A DNA stretch of 6,896 bases. It comes from Thermoplasmata archaeon. GTDB lineage: Archaea; Thermoplasmatota; Thermoplasmata; Thermoplasmatales; Thermoplasmataceae. The stretch is from positions 1 to 6,896 of the forward strand of contig JAKAYJ010000064.1 in the NCBI GenBank assembly GCA_021816385.1, written 5' to 3'. Shown here piece by piece: positions 1 through 5,703 of this stretch. The position numbers were made by a program, and so were the translations under genes. Under the pieces are notes generated by a model. The model ran no database searches, was not told the origin of the DNA, and was given only the letters and a program-made list of their open reading frames with translations. How positions within the stretch are numbered: the first letter of the stretch is position 1; every line of letters starts with the position of its first letter.

Positions 1-751
1 AATCCCTGTAAGCATTTCTTATATTTTCCATCGACTCTTTGGTAAACTTTAATTTCCTGCTCCTGAAATCTTCAACATTAGTTTTTAATCCAGTTACACT
101 TTCATGCTTTCTATACATTGTAAGCCTATTTTTGCAGATTGAAATTGAGGATCCATGGCAGGTACTCAGAAGGAACAGAATCTTATCCAAACTTCTGTTA
201 GAATGATATAATATCTGAGAAATAGATTTCGCAAACGTTGCCTCCATGGAAACACATGACACATACCAGTCTGCCCTCGAAGATAGAACTCTTCCCCATT
301 CCCTTCCTCTTAATCTATCGCTACTGTATACCTTGCAATTCAATGTTTCTCTCTCACCAGCATGAACTGTTTCGTGTTTCGTATCCTCAGAAATGATATG
401 TATATCATTGTGAACGAATAATACGCTTTTGTGTTCGTCAAAAATCTTTCTTACTAATGCAATCTTGTCAGGACTGAACATGTCATCATCATCGAGGAAA
501 CAGATCAGGTTTCCAGAACAAGCATCAATCCCAATGGATAGTTTCTTCCCAAAACTCTCTTCATCTGTATATATATTGACAGCTTCTGCTTCTTTCAGAA
601 GAGAATCTATTTCATCATCAACAAAGTTCTTGACAACAACAATTTCTATTTTAACACCTGGGTTTACCTGGTTTAGCACAGAATTTACGGCTTGCATTAG
701 ATACTTTTTTCTGTTATGAGCAGTTATGACCACAGAAACTTTTTCTATCAC
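1..751 (-). CDS. GT2 family glycosyltransferase, 3' end beyond the left edge
   Basis: This is a nucleotide-sugar-dependent glycosyltransferase of the GT-A fold, family 2, predicted to be cytoplasmic and probably acting on a lipid-linked or surface glycan. The frame is open from a GTG at 751-749 through position 1, giving 250 codons without a stop. Visible motifs are the N-terminal strand VSVVITAHNR (residues 5-14), the metal-binding acidic cluster FLDDDD (85-90) followed by MFSPDK, FVHND (112-116), and YRKHESVTG (213-221), which resembles the late YR.H motif of many GT2 enzymes. Asp189 in SLDKIL is a candidate catalytic base by position only. The start is well supported: an in-frame TGA lies at 760-758, and GGTGAG at 762-757 is spaced 5 bases from the GTG. 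The GTG overlaps the TGA of the upstream GT4 gene by 4 bases, so it is the fourth gene of the minus-strand unit. GT2 enzymes of this kind are usually around 300 residues, so perhaps 50 are missing. Donor and acceptor are unknown. Confidence 0.87.
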   Translation of the reverse strand, partial: MIEKVSVVITAHNRKKYLMQAVNSVLNQVNPGVKIEIVVVKNFVDDEIDSLLKEAEAVNIYTDEESFGKKLSIGIDACSGNLICFLDDDDMFSPDKIALVRKIFDEHKSVLFVHNDIHIISEDTKHETVHAGERETLNCKVYSSDRLRGREWGRVLSSRADWYVSCVSMEATFAKSISQILYHSNRSLDKILFLLSTCHGSSISICKNRLTMYRKHESVTGLKTNVEDFRSRKLKFTKESMENIRNAYRD

Positions 752-1836
752 AGCAACTCACCATAGAGCTCTATCATTCTATCTATAATCTCATCCCTGG
801 AAAACTTTTTTCTGAGAGTTTTCTTCAATCTATCCTGATCTTCTATCTTCATATCACTTTCAAGTAACTCATGCATCTGTTCAGGGTTGATGGCAATTTT
901 CAGACCTCCCATTTCCTGCAGTTCACTGGCTATTCCTGCATTGTTTGCAATTACCATAGTCCCCAGATATGAAGATTCCACCATGGATATTCCGAATCCC
1001 TCAAAGATGGAACCGGAAAGGTAAAACCTGGCCGATCTCATGAGGGAAAACAGCTCTTCCTCATTTATGGAACCAAGAACTCTCAGTTCAACTTTCATCT
1101 GATCTGCCGCTGCCTTGATTTTCTCAAAGTAACCCCTGTCAGGTATATTACCACAGAGTACTAACGGTACCCTGATTCCTTTCATTGCTTCCAGGATAAA
1201 CTCAATATTCTTATTCCTTTGAAGTCCTCCCGCGTGGATAAAAAAGTTATTTTTAACGAGGTTGTATTTTTCCAGGACATTATCACTGATTGATACTCCA
1301 TCTATCCTGTTGAAATCCACAGGGTTTGGAAGAACGGTTAACCTGTCAGATATCTTAGGAAACATTCTTTCAGAAATTCTCCTTTCCTCTTCTGTCAGGC
1401 AAATGATCCTATCGAACTTATTCAGAAAGGATGGCATAAACCTGCCATAATAAAGACTGTTGAAAATTCCACCATAGATGAGTTGATAGTAACCGTGTGC
1501 TGTAAATACTTTCTTTGATTTAATCCGATCAAGATGGGTATACAGGTAATCGGAGCTCCACACTCTCTGACCCTGAACGTGAAGAATATCGCAATCTGTA
1601 GTTTCAATTTCCTTCCAGTATCCAGATCCCGGGAACCTGAATTTTCCTATCCTCTTAAGTTTTATACCGTGATATAACACGTTTTCCTCATTTTTTAGTT
1701 GTTTCAGGTCATCATAGTCCGAATAAACATGAACAGTATTATTCCTTGAGGCCAGTCCATCAACTATGGTCTTCACAACAGTCTCGGTTCCACCGGAATG
1801 TGGATAGTAGTGATGGCTCGTCTGTGCAATCTTCAT
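748..1836 (-). CDS. GT4 family glycosyltransferase (GT-B fold), 362 residues
   Basis: This is a retaining glycosyltransferase of family 4, using a nucleotide-sugar donor at the cytoplasmic face of the membrane. It is full length for the family (about 350-400 residues). The N-terminal Rossmann domain opens with MKIAQTSHHYYPHSGGTE, with the acceptor-side Gly-Gly at residues 15-16, and includes HVQGQ (86-90) and FTAHGYY (111-117). The C-terminal donor domain begins after LPNPVD (169-174) and shows HAGGLQRNKN (201-210), the usual GR.., K.. phosphate-binding region. An intact EX7E motif follows, with Glu279 and Glu287 in FEGFGISMVES. The ATG at 1836 overlaps the stop of the epimerase gene (ATGA, 1836-1833), and the stop at 750-748 overlaps the GT2 start, so the three genes are probably translated in a coupled way. 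There is no membrane segment. The specific sugar cannot be deduced. Confidence 0.93.
   Translation of the reverse strand: MKIAQTSHHYYPHSGGTETVVKTIVDGLASRNNTVHVYSDYDDLKQLKNEENVLYHGIKLKRIGKFRFPGSGYWKEIETTDCDILHVQGQRVWSSDYLYTHLDRIKSKKVFTAHGYYQLIYGGIFNSLYYGRFMPSFLNKFDRIICLTEEERRISERMFPKISDRLTVLPNPVDFNRIDGVSISDNVLEKYNLVKNNFFIHAGGLQRNKNIEFILEAMKGIRVPLVLCGNIPDRGYFEKIKAAADQMKVELRVLGSINEEELFSLMRSARFYLSGSIFEGFGISMVESSYLGTMVIANNAGIASELQEMGGLKIAINPEQMHELLESDMKIEDQDRLKKTLRKKFSRDEIIDRMIELYGELL
757..762 (-). promoter_or_regulatory. Ribosome binding site of the GT2 gene
   Basis: The minus strand reads GGTGAG five bases before the GTG at 751. It matches the archaeal consensus GGAGGTGATC, which pairs with the 3' end of 16S rRNA. 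It lies inside the last codons of the upstream GT4 gene and is the main reason for accepting the GTG start. Confidence 0.7.
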
Positions 1837-2609
1837 TTATTTTCCTTTTCGAGGGCGTCCCTTATCAACTTTATTCCGTCAATTAATTTCATCGGGTCCC
1901 TGACAATTGTATTATGAGCGATCAATTCATCTGCCTCTTCAACTATGAACGGCTTCTTTTCCGTCCTTATCTTCTTTCCTGTTACTTTCTCTACCATTGA
2001 TATAACTTCATTAACACTCGTTCCTACACCAGAACCAATCTCATAATCTCCTGGTTTTATATTTCCTTTCACTACCTCAAGAACTGTTTTGGCAAGATCA
2101 AGTACATTAACATAATCTCTCACATGGCTTCCATCGCCGTAAATTGTTGCAATCTCATCCTTCAATGCTGCATTGGTGAAAAGATAGACTGCCCCCTTTC
2201 TTGCAGCTGTTCCATATATGTTGAAGAGACGAAAAATGATTGCCCTTGTGGAATATAATTTCCTGTACAGATTTATCCACTCAACCGCCTGTTTTTTTGT
2301 AAGGGAATAGGGGTTGGATGGTTCAGCTGTTGACCCGGAGGAAGGGAAGAGGAATATGGCATCATGCTTTCTGGCTAACTCAAGATATTTCATGGTAAGA
2401 CCTAAACCATCATCAAAATACTCGTAAGGCTTTGAAAAGGAGTTTCTTATGAGTGTCCTGGCCCCAAAATGAAGTATAATATCATATTTCTTCTTTTCAT
2501 CTACAGTATCCCCAAGATCCACGCCGTCTGGATTATATCCATTATCCTGAAGGCATTTCATTATCTCTGTTCCTATAAATCCCTTGCTTCCTGTAACCAG
2601 TATATTCAT
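1833..2609 (-). CDS. NAD-dependent sugar epimerase/dehydratase (extended SDR), 258 residues
   Basis: This is a cytoplasmic nucleotide-sugar-modifying enzyme related to UDP-glucose 4-epimerase and similar dehydratases, and probably supplies a sugar to the neighbouring glycosyltransferases. With the start at 2609 the protein opens MNILVTGSKGFIG, the canonical NAD-binding Rossmann motif (GxxGxxG, residues 7-13). The catalytic YSLTK (Tyr101, Lys105) follows a Ser-rich strand FPSSGST (88-94). FRLFNIYG (126-133) and GDGSHVRDYVNVLDLA (158-173) are typical of the GalE/RmlB group. The start is uncertain: the frame is also open from a GTG at 2663, right after an in-frame TGA, and has an ATG at 2627. 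These would add 18 or 6 residues of basic, non-conserved sequence. I prefer 2609 because it begins exactly at the Rossmann strand. The protein is short for the family (usually about 310 residues), mainly because the segment between the glycine motif and ILHFGA (45-50) is reduced. Substrate unknown. Confidence 0.88.
   Translation of the reverse strand: MNILVTGSKGFIGTEIMKCLQDNGYNPDGVDLGDTVDEKKKYDIILHFGARTLIRNSFSKPYEYFDDGLGLTMKYLELARKHDAIFLFPSSGSTAEPSNPYSLTKKQAVEWINLYRKLYSTRAIIFRLFNIYGTAARKGAVYLFTNAALKDEIATIYGDGSHVRDYVNVLDLAKTVLEVVKGNIKPGDYEIGSGVGTSVNEVISMVEKVTGKKIRTEKKPFIVEEADELIAHNTIVRDPMKLIDGIKLIRDALEKENK
1843..1847 (-). promoter_or_regulatory. Weak ribosome binding site of the second GT4 gene
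   Basis: The minus strand carries AAGGA six bases before the ATG at 1836, inside the end of the epimerase gene. It is a partial match to the archaeal Shine-Dalgarno consensus. Coupling through the 4-base stop/start overlap may matter more. Confidence 0.35.
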
Positions 2610-2630
2610 AGAAGCTAATTTATTCATGTG

Positions 2631-2637
2631 TAAAAAT
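2631..2637 (-). promoter_or_regulatory. Possible internal TATA box for the epimerase gene
   Basis: The minus strand has ATTTTTA, preceded by purine-rich AAAAG, centred about 25 bases before the ATG at 2609. This is the spacing expected for a leaderless archaeal transcript. Since no Shine-Dalgarno sequence precedes any of the three candidate starts of the gene, an internal leaderless promoter is possible. The match is weak and the DNA is AT-rich, so chance is a real alternative. Confidence 0.25.
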
Positions 2638-2668
2638 CTTTTAGATGGCTTTTTCCTGCACACTCAAT

Positions 2669-3781
2669 TCATTCATTCCTTACTTTTTCTATGAATTTAT
2701 AAAATAAATTGTTCACTTTTGTTAATTCATAGTTTTTCATGAAGAACTCATACGCCAGTTCGCCCTGTTTTCTGGTCTCACTTTTATTTACTGCCAACTT
2801 ATTAATCTCATCTAAAATGGAATTAACATCCGGCTCTATGAACGTCATAAATGCCTCACTTTCATCTCCACCAAAGGCTCCTTCCAGGAATCTGGATGTT
2901 ACAATCTTACAACGTGCAGACATTGCTTCAATAATTGTGTTTGGGAAAGAGTCCCAGAGTGTTGGGTAGATAAAAACATCGCTTCTGCAATATATCCTGT
3001 TCAGTTCTTCATCTGTTACGATTCCCATGAAGTTTACATTGTTCAATGTTGAATAATCCTCCTTTTCAAGGCTGCCTGCACCAACAACATCAAGTGCACA
3101 GTCCTCTCTTTTGAGGCATCTCCAGGCATCAAGCAGAATTTGAATGCCCTTTATTGTCTCAAGTCTCCCAACAAAGAGAAATCTTGTTGAATCTCCTGTC
3201 TTTTTGTCACAATCTCTAGAATGAGTACCATTCGGAATCACAGAAACTTTAGCCTTTTTTCCTAATATGCCTTCTATCCTCTCCCTGCCAGGAAATACCT
3301 GAAAATATGAAATGTCCCTGTATATTATGCCACTACTGTAGAGCTTCGCCTTTAGCCTGGAAAAAAAGCCATCATTGCCAAATTCGGTATGGTTACTTCC
3401 AATTATCTTCTTTCCCCTGAATAGTTTCCAGTACTGGTTCTTTGTCAAATATACAACATCGACATCAGATAGATTTAATTTCCTTCTATATGAATTTTTA
3501 AAAAGAGTTAGTATCAGGGGTATCATTGCATTATCCAGCAGGAATGAAAGTACTCTTGACTTTCTAAGAAAATTTAATTTATTTTCAAGCAAATTCAGCG
3601 TTTGTCGTTCGTCAAATTCAGGGATTTCTGTCTTAATTGAAAATCTTGCCCTGTCAGCATAGTCTGTCGATATAAGTATTATCTTCTGGCCTTCTGGTTT
3701 GCCCTTAACTGTATTGAGAGTCCACCTTTCCACACCTCCACCCATTTTTAAGTCTGTTGTCAGGAAGATGGCTAATGACAT
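2669..3781 (-). CDS. GT4 family glycosyltransferase with a DX7E variant motif, 370 residues
   Basis: This is the first gene of the minus-strand unit: a retaining GT-B fold glycosyltransferase of family 4, cytoplasmic or membrane-peripheral. The N-terminal domain starts MSLAIFLTTDLKMGGGVERW, with the glycine loop at residues 14-16. IPNGTH (182-187) marks the linker into the donor-binding domain, which shows FVGRLETIKG (203-212), DVVGAGS (231-237) and DVFIYPTLWDSFPN (268-281). The usual EX7E motif is present as Asp277-x7-Glu285, so the first glutamate is replaced by aspartate. Length is normal for the family. The ATG at 3781 sits about 25 bases from a good TATA box with no ribosome binding site, which suggests a leaderless mRNA. 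An out-of-frame ATG lies four bases upstream (3785-3783). The stop (2671-2669) lies just ahead of the epimerase gene. Donor and acceptor are unknown. Confidence 0.92.
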   Translation of the reverse strand: MSLAIFLTTDLKMGGGVERWTLNTVKGKPEGQKIILISTDYADRARFSIKTEIPEFDERQTLNLLENKLNFLRKSRVLSFLLDNAMIPLILTLFKNSYRRKLNLSDVDVVYLTKNQYWKLFRGKKIIGSNHTEFGNDGFFSRLKAKLYSSGIIYRDISYFQVFPGRERIEGILGKKAKVSVIPNGTHSRDCDKKTGDSTRFLFVGRLETIKGIQILLDAWRCLKREDCALDVVGAGSLEKEDYSTLNNVNFMGIVTDEELNRIYCRSDVFIYPTLWDSFPNTIIEAMSARCKIVTSRFLEGAFGGDESEAFMTFIEPDVNSILDEINKLAVNKSETRKQGELAYEFFMKNYELTKVNNLFYKFIEKVRNE

Positions 3782-3801
3782 TCATATCTGGATTGCCTCT
3801 G

Positions 3802-3809
3802 ATTATATA
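3802..3809 (-). promoter_or_regulatory. TATA-box promoter of the minus-strand glycosyltransferase unit
   Basis: The minus strand reads TATATAAT from 3809 to 3802, preceded by AAAACA as a possible TFB recognition element. The box covers about -28 to -21 relative to the ATG at 3781, so transcription would begin at or within a few bases of the start codon. It is the best promoter match in the window and the only one that can serve the start of this gene set. Confidence 0.7.
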
Positions 3810-3828
3810 TGTTTTCAATTTTGCATAA

Positions 3829-3836
3829 TTTTTAAA
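3829..3836 (+). promoter_or_regulatory. TATA-box promoter of the plus-strand membrane-protein unit
   Basis: TTTTTAAA lies at about -33 to -26 relative to the ATG at 3862, which predicts a transcription start near 3856-3860 and a leader of only a few bases. GAGGA at 3856-3860 is only two bases from the ATG when GAGG is counted as the core, probably too close to act as a normal ribosome binding site. The box is on the opposite strand from, and about 20 bases from, the TATA box of the divergent unit. Confidence 0.55.
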
Positions 3837-3861
3837 CCATTGTTTCGATCAGTGTGAGGAA

Positions 3862-5703
3862 ATGGATTTGTTGGCAAGCGAGGATTATCAAACGGATAAT
3901 CACGTGAATGACAGGGCTGAAAGAAGGTTTAACCCAGGAAATATTCTCAGTGAACTAAGCAAGCTCAAATGGGTCCTGTTTATTTTTATATCTTTCTCGA
4001 TAATTTACTCAGCAATTTCATATTTGAGATATTTATCATTTTCAGAGAATGTCTATGATCTTGGGGTTAACGCATCCCTGGCATACAACGTAATTTATGG
4101 GCAAACATTTCTCGGTCAGATAATGAGCGGGGGAGTTGCCGCAAATAAGCTGATATATATTCCAATCGGATTGGTATATGCCATATTTCCAAAGGAGTAT
4201 TTTCTTCTGTTCATCCAGGATTTTTTTCTATCCTTCTCTGGCGTTGCAATTTACCTGATTGCCAGTGAAGTGCTTAAATCAAGAAGATTCTCTTTATTGA
4301 TCAGTCTGATCTTTTACCTTTATTACCCGCTCTCCGGTGTTTTCTGGTTTGATTTCCATTATATGGCATTCTTTCCAACATTCTTCCTCCTTGGGGTATA
4401 TTACTATCTCAAAAGGGACACATCAAAGTGGATGATTTTCTTTTCCCTGGCATCTATCACAGACCTGATGTCCCCAGTGATTGTATTCCTGTTCATTGCT
4501 ATCATGGTACTCCAGAGGAGGAGATCTACTGGTAGTTTTAAAATTAGTAAGGCCGAATTATCAGAAGCGATTTTAACAGTCATCATATTCATACTTCCAA
4601 GTATATATTACCTGAAATTTTATCCTTCTCACTATATTGGCATAGATTTAAACCCTGGGATTTACGGTAATATATGGTTCAAGAGTGAATTCTTTATCAG
4701 GATCCTGTTGCCATTCCTATTTATACCTCTTCTTGGAATTGAATTCCTGATCCTGCTTTTACCCTATGGCCTGCTCCTTTTCTCAAATTCATACTGGCCA
4801 TATGAATCTCAGATACTCTTCCAGTATCCAAGCCTTTATGTATCAACACTGTTCATTGCATTCATCTTTGGACTGAAAAGATTCATTAAAATATCAGGAA
4901 AGAGGTTCAACGTTAAAAAATTGCTTGCGATTATATTGATCCTAAACATAGTTCTTTTCTATCTCTTTACACCCATTGGAAATATAGTCCCAGTACAGCA
5001 GAACGACCATCCACAGGAGGAATATATTGTGGGGTCTTCAACGATTCTATATAGTACATACGAGAAGGTGGTTCCCACTATGGCTGACAGCTATCTCATG
5101 TCATTCATCAACAAAATTCCTCATGGCTCATCTGTACTTATAGCTGGAAATTTACCAGAGTTGGAACAGGGATATACACCTGTCTGTCTAAATTCAAATT
5201 TCAACACGAGTATGCCGGAGTATATTATAACAGACCCGTACAGTTATTTCTTTACTTCTCCTGTAGCATCTGGAGCGCAACTCAATAATTCTCCCATAAT
5301 CAAAATAAACTACCTGCTGAATAATTTCAATTACAGGCTGACTTATTACTATAAGGGGGATGCCTTATATCAATATAGGTCGATTTCCTCACCAGAAGTA
5401 TATGGGTTGCTAAATGAAACTGTACCATCAGTGGTACAGAAAGGTGGGAAAATGAGCTATTATAATGTAAGCCTCATTGCTCCAGGCTGTTACAATCTTA
5501 CACTGAAGGGGTTGACTGGAAAGAATAATCTATCATTAGAATTAGGAAATAAGCAAATATCTGTCATTGGGAAGGGAAATAATTTCATAAGGATAAAGGC
5601 AAATTCATACTTCAGCAATATAAAAATTTATTTAAGTCTCAATTCACTTAAGGTTGTTAAGCAGGAACTTGAATTGAAGCAATATCGCGCTAATAGCAGG
5701 TGA
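3862..5703 (+). CDS. DUF2079-type multispanning membrane protein with external C-terminal domain, 613 residues
   Basis: This is a polytopic membrane protein resembling the DUF2079 family, which I recall as belonging to the GT-C superfamily of polyprenyl-phosphate-dependent glycosyltransferases; its activity is unproven. A polar N-terminus of about 35 residues is followed by roughly 11 hydrophobic segments up to residue 371 (for example 36-57, 112-137, 143-160, 163-184, 236-253, 275-308, 353-371). The first external loop carries YDLGVN (65-70), where GT-C enzymes have a catalytic Asp. FDFHYM (163-168) is typical of DUF2079. Residues 372-613 form a soluble, Tyr/Asn-rich part, and 528-602 looks like a beta-sandwich from its alternating hydrophobic pattern. 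Six N-x-S/T sequons (Asn448, 475, 518, 535, 545, 556) and the protein's only two cysteines (442, 543) fall there. That suits an extracytoplasmic, glycosylated, possibly disulfide-linked domain. No nearby in-frame alternative start is visible. It heads the divergent plus-strand unit and overlaps the next gene by 4 bases. Confidence 0.87.
   Translation: MDLLASEDYQTDNHVNDRAERRFNPGNILSELSKLKWVLFIFISFSIIYSAISYLRYLSFSENVYDLGVNASLAYNVIYGQTFLGQIMSGGVAANKLIYIPIGLVYAIFPKEYFLLFIQDFFLSFSGVAIYLIASEVLKSRRFSLLISLIFYLYYPLSGVFWFDFHYMAFFPTFFLLGVYYYLKRDTSKWMIFFSLASITDLMSPVIVFLFIAIMVLQRRRSTGSFKISKAELSEAILTVIIFILPSIYYLKFYPSHYIGIDLNPGIYGNIWFKSEFFIRILLPFLFIPLLGIEFLILLLPYGLLLFSNSYWPYESQILFQYPSLYVSTLFIAFIFGLKRFIKISGKRFNVKKLLAIILILNIVLFYLFTPIGNIVPVQQNDHPQEEYIVGSSTILYSTYEKVVPTMADSYLMSFINKIPHGSSVLIAGNLPELEQGYTPVCLNSNFNTSMPEYIITDPYSYFFTSPVASGAQLNNSPIIKINYLLNNFNYRLTYYYKGDALYQYRSISSPEVYGLLNETVPSVVQKGGKMSYYNVSLIAPGCYNLTLKGLTGKNNLSLELGNKQISVIGKGNNFIRIKANSYFSNIKIYLSLNSLKVVKQELELKQYRANSR

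Noticed and set aside
429..719. 96-codon open frame on the plus strand, rich in Ser
   Set aside because: It lies antisense inside the GT2 gene, which has clear family motifs over the same bases. The Ser/Thr-rich composition is what an antisense frame of this gene would give, and there is no promoter or ribosome binding site.
1422..1607. 61-codon minus-strand open frame in a second frame of a GT4 gene
   Set aside because: It overlaps the GT4 gene on the same strand, whose motifs run through this region without interruption.
3375..3662. 95-codon open frame on the plus strand
   Set aside because: It lies wholly antisense within the first GT4 gene, with no motif and no start signal.
3782..3861. 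Possible operator repeats in the divergent promoter region (two GATT copies at 3791 and 3801, AT-rich partial palindromes)
   Set aside because: The repeats are four bases or so long and imperfect in very AT-rich DNA. Nothing stands out beyond the two TATA boxes.
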